Assembly: GCF_000012725.1 (NCBI RefSeq)
Contig: NC_007406.1
Location: forward strand, 1,144,001 to 1,208,000
DNA length: 64,000 nt
Direction: 5' to 3'
Source of the DNA: Nitrobacter winogradskyi Nb-255
GTDB lineage: Bacteria > Pseudomonadota > Alphaproteobacteria > Rhizobiales > Xanthobacteraceae
Part shown: one piece after another, positions 46,741-56,803 of the stretch
How positions within the stretch are numbered: position 1 is the first letter of the stretch
Layout: every line of letters begins with the position of its first letter
Made by a program: the position numbers and the translations under genes
The notes under the pieces: generated by a model
What the model saw: the letters and a program-made list of their open reading frames with translations, nothing else
Database searches by the model: none
Told to the model about the DNA's origin: nothing

Positions 46741-49700
46741 CTATGCCAGCCGTCCCGCCGCATGCGCAAGCAGGGTATAGACCAAGCCGGTCTCCGATAT
46801 CAGATGATCGCGTATCACCGAGGGTTCCCGCTCGTCGCGTGCAACTTCGTCCAGCAGCCGTTCGAATTCGGCGACGTAGCGGTCCGCCGTCTGTTTGAAA
46901 GCACGGTCGGTGCGATACTTGCGGGCGACCTCGTCAAACGCCTTCTGACCAGCCGGCGTGTAGAGCCGCTTTGTGAAGGCGTTGCGTTCACCGCGCTGAT
47001 AGCGGTCCCACATCTCGCCGACAAGCTTGCGGTCCATCAGGCGGCCGATATCGAGCGACAGGGAATCCAGCGGATTCGCAGGCGCAGCAGCAGGCGATGC
47101 TTGTCGCCCCCGCGGGACGTCGCGTTCTGCCGTATCGGCGTCGTTCAGCAAATCCGAAAGCCAGCCGTCCCCGTCAGCGACCGGCGGCTTGGCGGTCTGC
47201 TCCGTGCGGCGGGCTGGCTGCGCGCCTGGCGCCGGCGTGGGCGCCGTATTGCCGTTGTCGCGCATGCGCGACGCGGAGCGTACTTTCGCCGCGCTCCGGC
47301 CAGCGGCGGCCATCACCGGCTCCGCCTCGCGCTGAGAACTGGACCGCCCGCTGCTGACGACGTCGAACCCATGGCCATGACGTGCGACGATCCGGTTCAA
47401 CTCGGCAAGCGCTTCGATCTGATCGACGATCACCTTGCGCATTTGAGCGGTGCTCTCCGCCGCCTCCTGAGGCATCTCGAGCACGCCCCGGCGAAGCTCG
47501 CCGCGCGTCGTCTCCAGTTCCCTGTGCATTTCGGCCGTCATCTGCTTCATGCTCTGCACCAGCGCGGCGAACCTGTCGGCGGATTGCCTGAGCATCGATT
47601 CCGCTTCCTGGCCGGCTTTCTTGCAGATCTCGCTCATCGACTCCGACGTCAGGCGGCGTTCGTTCTCGGCCGCCGCCCGGACGGCCTCGAATTGGCTGTT
47701 GATCGCAGCCGATCCCGCGCCGGCGGTTTCAGCCACCACCCGCGCGATATCGCGGGCGCGCTCTTCGGCGGCGGCGAGCGATTCATCCAGCAAGCTGGTA
47801 AAGCGAGTCAATCGCTGGTCGAAGTCGGTCGTTCGCAGGTCGATCGTTGTCACGAGCGATTCCAGCGCCGACTTGCGCTCCTCGACCGAGGTCGTGGTTT
47901 TCTGGTTGCTCTGCTCGACACGCGCTGCGGCTTCGATCAAAGCCTTTCCATGAGTCTCGAACTGGGTTGACAATGAGCCAAGATCATCGAGGGCCTTTGA
48001 TGTCTTAGTGTTGAACGTCGTCAACTGTTCCTCAAGCGACTGGGTCGCGAGGCCGCTCTGTGAGGTAACCTCTCTCATCGTGGATACGAAGTCGGCGACG
48101 CGCGTGACGAGCGTGCGCTCCAGCGAATTGAGATTTTCGTGCGCCCCGGTGAGGACCTCCTGAAGCAGGATGTTGCCTTCGCGCAGCCGCTCAAACAGCG
48201 CGACCGTATCCGTGCGCAGTATCTTGCTGGTCTCCTGCATCTCCGTGACGGCGGCGATGGATGCCTGCCTTGACTGATCGATGGCGGAGCGGGATGCCTC
48301 CTCGAGATCCTTCAACGATTTGCTGATCGCGCCTGTTGCCAGTTCGCCCGCACTGGTGATGGTGCGGACCACGTTGGAGCCATTGGCGGCGATCGATTGA
48401 GAGAAGTTCTCGCCCTTGGCCTCGATCGTCTTGAGGGCGTCGTCGGTGACGCGGCCGATATCGGAGTTGAGCTGGTCGGCCTTGCTTCCGAGAGCTTCGA
48501 TCAAAGACCCTCGTTTGCTGTCGAGCATCTGTGAAAGACGATCGGTCTGCTGCTGGACGTAATTGACGATTTCGTCCGTTTTGCCGGTGATCGTGGTGCC
48601 GAAGCTGCCGCTCGCCGCGAAGATCAAGCGCTCGGCATCGGTCGATACAGACTTGACCTTGATGCTGATTTCGTTCGACGCCGAGACAAGAGAGGTTTGC
48701 GCACTCTGTGCGCTCGCCTGAATGATTTCGGTGGTGTTCGCCGCTGCGGCGTGGAGCGTGCGTTCGATGTCCGACGAGATCACCTTCACCTGATTGGCTG
48801 AGTCGGCGGAAGCGGCGGTAAGTGTGCTCTGGACCTCCCGTGCGCTGCCGAGAAGCGCGGCCGCGGTCTCTGCGCCCACCGTCGTCAACGTCTGTTCGAT
48901 ATCGCTCGCAAGCGATTTGACCTGGCTTGCGGTATCGGCCGAGGTGCTGGTGAGGGTGGTCTGGGCTTCGCGTGCGCTGTTGAGAATGGCGGCGGCGGTA
49001 TCGGCGCCCACTGTCGTCAAGGTCTGCTCGATGTCGCTTGCGAGCGATCTGACCTGCCTTGCCGTGTCGGCCGAGGTGGAGGTGAGAGTGCTCTGGGCTT
49101 CGCGTGCGCTGTTGAGAATGGCGGCGGCGGTGCCCGCGCTCACTGTCGTCAAGGTCTGCTCGATGTCGCTTGCAAGCGACTTGACCTGATTGACGGCTTC
49201 GGTCGAGGTGGTGGTGAGGGTTCCCTGGGCTTCCCGCGCGCTGCTAAGAATGGCTGCGGCGGTATCGGCGCCTACTGCCGTCAATGTCCGCTCGATGTCG
49301 CTTCCGAGCGATTTTACCTGACTTGCGGTGTCGGTCGAAGCCTTGACGAGCGTGGTCTGGGCCTCCATCGCGCTCGACAGGACCGTGTCAGCGGTCGACG
49401 TTCCGGCCGCGGACAGCATGCGTTCGACGTCGGAGCCGACGGTCGAAAGCGTGCGCTCGATCTCGCTCGCGAGCGATTTGACCTGATTTGCGGCATCCGA
49501 TGACGCGGAAACCAGCGTGGTGTGCGCCGCGCGCGCGCCGGCGAGAACTGAATCCGCCGTACTGGTACCGGCAGCGGTCAGTGTCTGCTCGATCTCCGCT
49601 GACAGGGATTTGACCTGACTTGCGGTCTCTGCGGATGAGTTGATCAGCGTCGTCTGCGCCTCGCGGGCGCTGCTGAGGATGGAGTCGGCCGCCGCTGTTC

Positions 49701-52140
49701 CGGCGGTGGTCAGCGCGCGCTCGACTTCGGTCGAGGTCAGTTGAAGCTGAGCGCCCACATCGGTCGAAATAGAAAGCAGGGCCTGCTGGGCGGAGCGGGT
49801 GCCGGTCTGAATGGTTTCACTGGTATTGACGACCAGATTGGTCAGCGAACGTTCCGCATCCTCGACATGCGACTTGATCCCGAACGACAGCTCCTCGGCG
49901 CGCGCGAGCAGGATGTCGCTGGCCTCGCGCCCGCTCGATTCGAAGCGGCCCGCCACGGCTTCGACCCGCGATCCGAGCAGGTCCTCGAACTGCGCGACCC
50001 GCGTGTCGATCGCGGTCGCGACGAAGCTCACGCGCTCGTCGAGACCTTGATGGATTTCCTGGAATCGCGCCGTGATCGTATCCGCGAGGTATGCGCTGCG
50101 GTCGTCAATAGCGTCGGTCACCCCTGAGATGCGCCCTTCGAGCGCCACGACGGCCTGCGTCGCGCCTTCCGTCAGCGATGTCGTGAGGTGGTTCAGGCGA
50201 CTCTCGATCGAGCCGATCGCATGAGCGGCGCCATCGGACAGCGACGAGGTGAGGGTGACGAGGCGGCTATCGATCGTCTGCGTAACCGATAGAGCGCGCG
50301 TATCGAAGATCTGCTCCAGCGTTTTCAGGCGGCCGTTGACGGATTCGTCGAACGACTTGATCTTGGCGTCGAACGCGGAATCAAGATTGGTGACGCGCGA
50401 CCGCACCGAGGTTTCGAATCTCGCCAGGTGTTGATCCAGCACCGCGCTGATCTCACCTCCGTTGGAGGTCAGTCGCGTATCGAAGGTATCGACATAGTTC
50501 TTCATGCTCTGTGCGATATCTTCGGTGCGCTGGCCGAGACGGTCGACGATCTCCGCGCCGAACGTCTTCACCGTGCGATCAAACTCCGAGATGTGGCGGG
50601 TGATCAGGGCGCCCAGCGTGCCGCTGTCGCGCGCGAATTTTTCCGCGAGCTCGGCGCCCTGGTCTTTCACCAGTTGATCGAACGCGTTCATCTGAAGGCT
50701 GAGCGTATCGTGCGCGGTTTCGGTCTGGCTGACGACGTTGGCCACCAGGCTGTTGACCGTGACGTCGAGTGCTTCGCTCGCCTTGTCGCCGCACGACAAA
50801 ATCCGGCTTGCCAGCCGATTTCCCGCATCATCGACCTTGCTGGCAAGGTCGCTGCCGCGAAGCTCCAGTTCCAGCAGCAGGGATTCGCTGGAATTTTTCA
50901 GCGCGTCGTGGACCTGTTCGGTACGGTCTGAAATGCTGTCGACGATGGATGCCGATTTCTGCTCGAATTCGCCCGTGATCCGGTCGATCCGTTCGTTGAG
51001 CATATCATGGACGCGATCGGCCAGATCCACGAACTCGTCGTGAACGTGACCGGTCTTGAAATTCAGACTGCTGGTCAGGCGTTCGCTGGCGTCGAGAACG
51101 GCGCGCGCGGTCTGGGCGCTGGCTTCCTCCAGCCGGTCGAGCAAGTCGCCGCCTCGTTCGCCGAGCGCGAAAATCATGTTGTCGCCGGCATTGCTCAGCG
51201 CCGTCGTGATGTGATCGCCGCGCTCTTCCAGCGCCCCGGTGATGCCTTTTGCGACTTCCTCGACGCGCGAGGCGATGGCGTCGCTGATCAGCTCGATGTC
51301 TTGCCGGAGGTCGATCTGAACACCCGAGATCGCGTTGCGGACCTGCTCGGCCTGGCCGACGAGGTTGTCCCGCTGATGGGCGATATCCTGGAGCAGGGCG
51401 CGAATCCGCACCTCGTTGTCGGAATAGGCGCGTTCCAGCGCGGCGACCTCGTTGGCGACCAGGGCCTCCAACTCGCCGGCGCGGGCGATGGCGCGCTCGA
51501 CGCCGTCGCCCATCGCGGCGACTTCGCGCCGGATCGCCTGACCGACGGTCACCACCGAATCGCTGGCCAGGCCTTCCGGCTCGGAGAACCGGATCGCCAT
51601 CTGGGCCATCGACTGCGCGATCATGCGCAATTCCTGGCCGCGCCACGCCATATGGGCCAGGAAGTAGAACAGCAGCACCGGAGCGAAAAACAAGGCGATC
51701 AGTCCCGCGAGAGCGAGCGTGCCGCCGCTGCCCTGGCCGAGGGCCGCCTGTAGCGACGGTAAAAAGCTGATCGTCAGAAGACCGGCGCCCAGAATCCAGA
51801 TGCCGGCGAACAGCGTCGCCATGGTGTAGACGTTGCGGGACGGGCCGCTCTTCTGGAGGGTCTGAAGGATCTGGCCGATCGTTTCGCGGTCGTCATTGGC
51901 GGGACGTCGCGAGAAGCGGGATCCCTCAGCGGTTTCAAGGACCGGCCGATCAATCGAGGCATGGGCGCCGGGTCTGTCGTCGACATGGCTGGCGGGCGGG
52001 ACCGGCGGGGCGCCGTCGTGACGGGCCGCAACCTGATCCAGGTCGACGGCGGCGGACGTTTCGCCGACGCTCAGCGCCTCCTGTATGGCGGAGAGAGCGA
52101 CTTCCGTTGGATCTTTGACCTTCTTGGGATTGTTCGCCAT
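46741..52140 (-). CDS. Giant coiled-coil membrane protein, GPR/RgsE-like growth-pole ring protein
   Basis: A 1799-residue protein. Residues 1-100 are hydrophilic; two membrane segments lie at about 104-128 and 140-165; then roughly 1400 residues of apolipoprotein-like amphipathic helix and coiled coil, including about seven 44-residue tandem repeats (about 800-1160); then a Pro/Ala linker and a conserved-looking C-terminal domain (about 1690-1799) with LSLDIGRLMDRKLVGEMW and RLYTPAGQKAFDEVARKYR. Size and architecture match GPR of Agrobacterium and RgsE of Sinorhizobium, which form a ring at the growing pole. The ATG at 52140 begins MANNPKKVKDPTEVAL; the upstream open frame is not convincing. 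A perfect CtrA-type box lies about 170 bp upstream. Confidence 0.8.
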   Translation of the reverse strand: MANNPKKVKDPTEVALSAIQEALSVGETSAAVDLDQVAARHDGAPPVPPASHVDDRPGAHASIDRPVLETAEGSRFSRRPANDDRETIGQILQTLQKSGPSRNVYTMATLFAGIWILGAGLLTISFLPSLQAALGQGSGGTLALAGLIALFFAPVLLFYFLAHMAWRGQELRMIAQSMAQMAIRFSEPEGLASDSVVTVGQAIRREVAAMGDGVERAIARAGELEALVANEVAALERAYSDNEVRIRALLQDIAHQRDNLVGQAEQVRNAISGVQIDLRQDIELISDAIASRVEEVAKGITGALEERGDHITTALSNAGDNMIFALGERGGDLLDRLEEASAQTARAVLDASERLTSSLNFKTGHVHDEFVDLADRVHDMLNERIDRITGEFEQKSASIVDSISDRTEQVHDALKNSSESLLLELELRGSDLASKVDDAGNRLASRILSCGDKASEALDVTVNSLVANVVSQTETAHDTLSLQMNAFDQLVKDQGAELAEKFARDSGTLGALITRHISEFDRTVKTFGAEIVDRLGQRTEDIAQSMKNYVDTFDTRLTSNGGEISAVLDQHLARFETSVRSRVTNLDSAFDAKIKSFDESVNGRLKTLEQIFDTRALSVTQTIDSRLVTLTSSLSDGAAHAIGSIESRLNHLTTSLTEGATQAVVALEGRISGVTDAIDDRSAYLADTITARFQEIHQGLDERVSFVATAIDTRVAQFEDLLGSRVEAVAGRFESSGREASDILLARAEELSFGIKSHVEDAERSLTNLVVNTSETIQTGTRSAQQALLSISTDVGAQLQLTSTEVERALTTAGTAAADSILSSAREAQTTLINSSAETASQVKSLSAEIEQTLTAAGTSTADSVLAGARAAHTTLVSASSDAANQVKSLASEIERTLSTVGSDVERMLSAAGTSTADTVLSSAMEAQTTLVKASTDTASQVKSLGSDIERTLTAVGADTAAAILSSAREAQGTLTTTSTEAVNQVKSLASDIEQTLTTVSAGTAAAILNSAREAQSTLTSTSADTARQVRSLASDIEQTLTTVGADTAAAILNSAREAQTTLTSTSADTASQVKSLASDIEQTLTTVGAETAAALLGSAREVQSTLTAASADSANQVKVISSDIERTLHAAAANTTEIIQASAQSAQTSLVSASNEISIKVKSVSTDAERLIFAASGSFGTTITGKTDEIVNYVQQQTDRLSQMLDSKRGSLIEALGSKADQLNSDIGRVTDDALKTIEAKGENFSQSIAANGSNVVRTITSAGELATGAISKSLKDLEEASRSAIDQSRQASIAAVTEMQETSKILRTDTVALFERLREGNILLQEVLTGAHENLNSLERTLVTRVADFVSTMREVTSQSGLATQSLEEQLTTFNTKTSKALDDLGSLSTQFETHGKALIEAAARVEQSNQKTTTSVEERKSALESLVTTIDLRTTDFDQRLTRFTSLLDESLAAAEERARDIARVVAETAGAGSAAINSQFEAVRAAAENERRLTSESMSEICKKAGQEAESMLRQSADRFAALVQSMKQMTAEMHRELETTRGELRRGVLEMPQEAAESTAQMRKVIVDQIEALAELNRIVARHGHGFDVVSSGRSSSQREAEPVMAAAGRSAAKVRSASRMRDNGNTAPTPAPGAQPARRTEQTAKPPVADGDGWLSDLLNDADTAERDVPRGRQASPAAAPANPLDSLSLDIGRLMDRKLVGEMWDRYQRGERNAFTKRLYTPAGQKAFDEVARKYRTDRAFKQTADRYVAEFERLLDEVARDEREPSVIRDHLISETGLVYTLLAHAAGRLA
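48780..49740 (-). repeat. 132-bp (44-residue) tandem repeats inside the GPR-like gene
   Basis: The conserved AGCGA of each unit falls at 48911, 49043, 49175, 49307, 49472 and 49604: spacings 132, 132, 132, 165 and 132 bp. The 165-bp step contains an extra 11-residue piece. Each unit reads approximately QVKSLASDIEQTLTTVGADT followed by AAAILNSAREAQTTLTSTSA. Central units are nearly identical in DNA, so expansion is recent and copy number may vary between strains. Confidence 0.9.
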
Positions 52141-52310
52141 CTCAGTCCACGCCCTCGTGTTACGCAACCCGCAAGTTTGCGCCGCCGCTGCAAGTCCGGT
52201 CGCCGACCCGAGCCCCAAGCTGGTTCCAGGCGCGGCGATCGCCACCGCCCGTTGTCGGTCATTCCCCCCAACATCCTATTGGCTTAGCGTCTCGAATGAA
52301 ATGGTCGTGA

Positions 52311-52335
52311 TTAATACAATCTTAATCATCGTTAA
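52311..52335. promoter_or_regulatory. Perfect CtrA-type box TTAA-N7-TTAA plus third half-site
   Basis: TTAATACAATCTTAA at 52311-52325 is an exact TTAA-N7-TTAA match; a third TTAAC starts at 52332, and another TTAACC is at 52440. It lies in the 372-bp divergent spacer, about 171 bp from the GPR-like start and about 180 bp from the hpt start, within sequence noticeably more AT-rich than its surroundings. I see no other gene in this spacer. Confidence 0.65.
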
Positions 52336-52512
52336 CGGCCGGCGGCGCCAGCCGTTCGATCACCGCGAAAGTAACGGGGAGACGGCCCGAATTTGACCGA
52401 AATCACGCGGACGGTCGGCCTCGTACCTGAAACGTTCTGTTAACCAGTTCCGTGATTGGCTGGCGATTCCGCGAGGCAGGTTCGCCGTGGCGGATTGTCC
52501 GGATTAGCAGCA

Positions 52513-52890
52513 ATGTCGTTTTCTTGTGGACAGGTCGCCTGGATGCCTTCGCCACCGCTGGTTCCGGAGAATGGGCCGATCGATTTCGATCATCTCCACC
52601 GCATGACGCTCGGTGATGACGGCCTCGAACGGGAGGTCCTGGCGACGTTCGCCGGCCAGGCAGCCGAACTGGTCGTTTCGCTGGCGCGGCTTCCGCCTGA
52701 TGCCGCCATGCTGGCGCATAAGCTCAAGGGGTCGGCGCGGGCGATCGGGGCCATTCACGTCGCCGCCGCCGCCGCCGATCTGGAAATCGCGCTCCGCAGC
52801 GGCGCCGATCCGGCGGAGCCGCGGGCGATGCTGAATGACGCCGTCGGTCAGGCCTGCCAGGCGATCCGCGCCATCCTGTTGCGATCCTGA
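52513..52890 (+). CDS. Single-domain histidine phosphotransfer (Hpt) protein
   Basis: A 125-residue Hpt protein that would relay phosphate between a hybrid kinase and a response regulator. The phospho-acceptor motif [13 protein letters not shown] is complete, preceded by the four-helix start [19 protein letters not shown]. Starts at 52513 (ATG) or 52543 (ATG with GGACAGG before it) are both possible; a TTG at 52456 is unlikely. Divergent from the GPR-like gene across a CtrA-type box. No kinase or receiver gene is adjacent, so it is an orphan relay protein. Confidence 0.87.
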   Translation: MSFSCGQVAWMPSPPLVPENGPIDFDHLHRMTLGDDGLEREVLATFAGQAAELVVSLARLPPDAAMLAHKLKGSARAIGAIHVAAAAADLEIALRSGADPAEPRAMLNDAVGQACQAIRAILLRS

Positions 52891-52999
52891 CGACGAATGT
52901 CCCCCTTTTTGCGCCGACCGCTGGCGCTGGCCCGATCGTTTCGTTATAGGACAGCCGAACTCCTCATTATCAATAATCTGTTCGGCGGCACCGCACCCT

Positions 53000-53320
53000 A
53001 TGACCAAGATCAACTTTGTCGACCATTCCGGCGAAACCCGCACTGTTGACGTCGAGAACGGCGCGACCGTCATGGAAGCCGCAATCCGTAACGCCGTTCC
53101 CGGCATCGAGGCCGAATGCGGCGGCGCCTGCGCCTGCGCCACCTGTCACGTCTATATCGACGACGCCTGGACCGAGAAGGTCGGCAAGCCGACGCCGATG
53201 GAAGAGGACATGCTCGACTTCGGCTACGACGTGCGGCCGAACTCGCGATTATCCTGCCAGATCAAGGTGAGCGACGAACTCGAAGGTCTCGTGGTGACCG
53301 TGCCGGAACGGCAGGCTTGA
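53000..53320 (+). CDS. [2Fe-2S] ferredoxin, adrenodoxin type
   Basis: A 106-residue electron carrier. The cluster ligands are visible in [12 protein letters not shown] (C-x5-C-x2-C) and the distal LSCQI cysteine; [20 protein letters not shown] is typical of vertebrate/ISC-type ferredoxins. The ATG at 53000 begins [21 protein letters not shown] TrxR-like ferredoxin reductase gene follows on the same strand after 261 bp, a probable redox partner. No ISC genes are nearby. Confidence 0.93.
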   Translation: MTKINFVDHSGETRTVDVENGATVMEAAIRNAVPGIEAECGGACACATCHVYIDDAWTEKVGKPTPMEEDMLDFGYDVRPNSRLSCQIKVSDELEGLVVTVPERQA

Positions 53321-53470
53321 CCCGTCGCATGGCCGGCTTCGGCGGCCCATCGGGGTTGTCCCTGCCATAAGGCCGCATCCGGCGTGACGTGGCCTGCGTG
53401 ATGTGGGCTAAAAGCGGCCCAGGCGGTGCGGCAGTTTAAGGCTTTCCTCAAACCGGCCAGTTGGTTATAG

Positions 53471-54610
<1,140 letters not shown>

Positions 54611-54612
54611 GG

Positions 54613-54640
54613 ACGTGCTTCGTTCGAAAACGTTATAGGG
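54613..54640. repeat. Fragment of the dispersed GCGTTTTC repeat
   Basis: ACGTGCTTCGTTCGAAAACGTTATAGG resembles only the terminal TCGAAAACGCTCTA block. It fills the 38-bp gap between two convergent genes. Confidence 0.4.
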
Positions 54641-54648
54641 ATGTCTGT

Positions 54649-56673
54649 CTATTGCTGCGGGGTCGGCGGCGGCAGCGGCTCGCCCGTCACGTCGCCCGCG
54701 TCGGCGGCGTTGAGATGCAGTTGCGACGCGATTGCCGGCATCGCGGCGTCCGCCATCGCCGCATGACCCTCCGCGGTCGGATGAACGGCCCCGCCGTACA
54801 CCGCCGAGAGCAGTCCCCATGTCGCGTCATGGATGTCGGACGGCTGCATCAATGAGGACTGCGCTTGCGGGTAGGTCATCGCCGTGAAGTAGCTGTCGTT
54901 GGCGTCGCGGATCCAGCGCGCGCGCGGCAGATAGGCGCGGAACGCGCTCGCCCCGCGGCCGCAAACGAGAGGCTGATGCGGGGCCTCCACGATGCTGCCG
55001 ACGAAACTGTCCCCCTTCGCCGAGAAACATTCGCGGTCGAATTCGGGATCGCTGTCCGCACGCGCGCAAAATCCGTGATTGGCGAAAGCCGACTGATGCG
55101 CGTCGACGAAGGTCATGCGGTCGCCGGCGGGATCGCGGCAGATCACGCCGGACTGGCACGACGCGAGCGCTTTCAACCCAGGCAGGAATTCGTTCCGGAC
55201 GTACTCCGTGACCGCCGTAAGTCGCCCGGAGTCGGCGTTGAACGACGGATGCACGTCGAAGCCGGCCTTGCCGCCGGGGCAGGGCGCGCCGCCGTTCGCC
55301 AGCGCCGGGTTGGCATAGGAGACGAACACGACGCGGGACAGGTCGTTGTCCAGCAGCGGCCTCAACGCGGCGCGCAGCCGGGTGAAGGCTTGCGGCAGGT
55401 CGCGTTCGAGGCTCGATCGCGAACCGTCGACCGATCCGATCAGGCCGCCGCGCCTGAACAGCGCGCGCTCGGTAGCCGCGTCCACGATGACGTCGGATAC
55501 GAGGCCGGAGAAGTTGATGTCGTTGGCGCCGATGGTCATCAGCACGAGATCGAGCTTGCGCTCGGGCTGGCGGTGTCTCGCAGCCGCGAGCGCGTCGCGC
55601 AGTTGGGCGATCTGGCCGTTGACGGTGCCCTGGCACTTGGCCGACGACTTCGCGGTCAGGCATTCGCGCGCGCGTTGCGACCCCAAAATCCCCTCGGGAA
55701 TGCTGGCGCCGGTGCAGGCGAGCGGCAGATAGGTCACGGCGACGTGCGGATAGCGCACCGCGAGGGCGAGCGCGGCGCGGGTCTGGTAGCTGTAGAGCGA
55801 GCGATGGCAGGCCGCGTTCATCCACAGCGCGCCGAATTGCTGCCAGCTCTGCAGCGAGCCGGAGGTGCCGCAGGCCCGGCCGCCTTTGTAGCCGGCACGG
55901 CTCGGCCGGTAAAATTCGCGTCCCGCGCCGCCGAGATAGGAGCGAAAGCAGAAGCCTTCGTCCGACAGCGGAACGGCGCGATCCGGGTTGCCTTCACCGG
56001 AGGCGATGGAGTCGCCGAGGCCGGCGATCAGGATATCGCGCACCTTGACCTGCGCCGTCAGCCGCTGGGTTGCGTCGCCGCTCGTGACATCGACGGTGGC
56101 GCTGGTGGCGCGGCCGTAGCGGGCGCGGAAGTCGATTGGTTCAGTGCAGTCCTGCGTCGTGCCGCGGGGGCTGTCGCCGTCGTCGAACGACCAGGCGCAG
56201 ACGGCGCCGACCGGAACAGCGCCGGTGAGGCGCACGGTGACCGGATGCTCTGTCGGTGTCAGATAGCTTTCCTTGACATTGTCGCGCGTGCAGGGCTCGC
56301 TGACGTGGCCTCCGAGATCGATGCAAAGACGGTTCACGGCGTTGCGGGCCCAGCCGCGGCCGTCGCTTTGCCGTTCAAACGCCTGCTCGGCGGCGAGGAT
56401 GCTTTGGTTGCTTTCGGCGGCGGCATGGATCTGGAAGTCCCGCTCCTCGCGAAACAGTCGGAAACGGTTGCGGACTTCCCATGAGATCTGCATTCCGCCG
56501 GCGGCCCGATCCGGGATCGGAGCGGCGGGGCCGGCCTCGGCGATGCCGTCGGAAAGCGGCTGCTCGCCGATTTGTTGTGCGGCAAGGCTTCCAACAGCAA
56601 GGCTTCCAACAGCAAGGGTGCAAAGCAGGGGCAGGACAATCCCGATGACGGATGAGACGTGAGCGCGGGCCAT
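54649..56673 (-). CDS. Secreted SGNH/GDSL-family hydrolase
   Basis: A 674-residue exported esterase-like protein. Signal peptide with hydrophobic VIGIVLPLLCTLAVGSLA; a PKD-like or beta-rich region about 150-260; SGNH block I in LGDSIASGEGNPD near residue 270; block III TIGANDINF; block V VHPTAEGHAAM at the C-terminus, giving Ser/Asn/Asp-His. Many cysteines fit a periplasmic or surface location. The ATG at 56673 begins MARAHVSSVIG; start confidence is moderate. Substrate unknown. Confidence 0.85.
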   Translation of the reverse strand: MARAHVSSVIGIVLPLLCTLAVGSLAVGSLAAQQIGEQPLSDGIAEAGPAAPIPDRAAGGMQISWEVRNRFRLFREERDFQIHAAAESNQSILAAEQAFERQSDGRGWARNAVNRLCIDLGGHVSEPCTRDNVKESYLTPTEHPVTVRLTGAVPVGAVCAWSFDDGDSPRGTTQDCTEPIDFRARYGRATSATVDVTSGDATQRLTAQVKVRDILIAGLGDSIASGEGNPDRAVPLSDEGFCFRSYLGGAGREFYRPSRAGYKGGRACGTSGSLQSWQQFGALWMNAACHRSLYSYQTRAALALAVRYPHVAVTYLPLACTGASIPEGILGSQRARECLTAKSSAKCQGTVNGQIAQLRDALAAARHRQPERKLDLVLMTIGANDINFSGLVSDVIVDAATERALFRRGGLIGSVDGSRSSLERDLPQAFTRLRAALRPLLDNDLSRVVFVSYANPALANGGAPCPGGKAGFDVHPSFNADSGRLTAVTEYVRNEFLPGLKALASCQSGVICRDPAGDRMTFVDAHQSAFANHGFCARADSDPEFDRECFSAKGDSFVGSIVEAPHQPLVCGRGASAFRAYLPRARWIRDANDSYFTAMTYPQAQSSLMQPSDIHDATWGLLSAVYGGAVHPTAEGHAAMADAAMPAIASQLHLNAADAGDVTGEPLPPPTPQQ
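56582..56617 (-). repeat. 15-bp in-frame tandem duplication in a signal peptide
   Basis: GCAAGGCTTCCAACA occurs twice in tandem (followed by a partial third), encoding a repeated AVGSL in the hydrophobic core of the SGNH hydrolase signal peptide. Confidence 0.8.
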
Positions 56674-56803
56674 GAGCGGTTTTGACGCGATGGTTTTGGC
56701 GGAAATAAGAGCGGAGGCGAGCGGGGCGGTTTGGCGGAGGGGTGATCGTCGGATAGCGAGATGCGACCCGCAGCGAGTTGTTTCGAACCCGCAACCTGCC
56801 GGT

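Noticed and set aside
48780-49740. CRISPR-like or VNTR reading of the 132-bp repeats
   Set aside because: Units are contiguous, in frame and coding; there are no spacers.
54865-56484. Long plus-strand open frame opposite the SGNH hydrolase gene
   Set aside because: Antisense shadow; the minus-strand frame has signal peptide and catalytic blocks.
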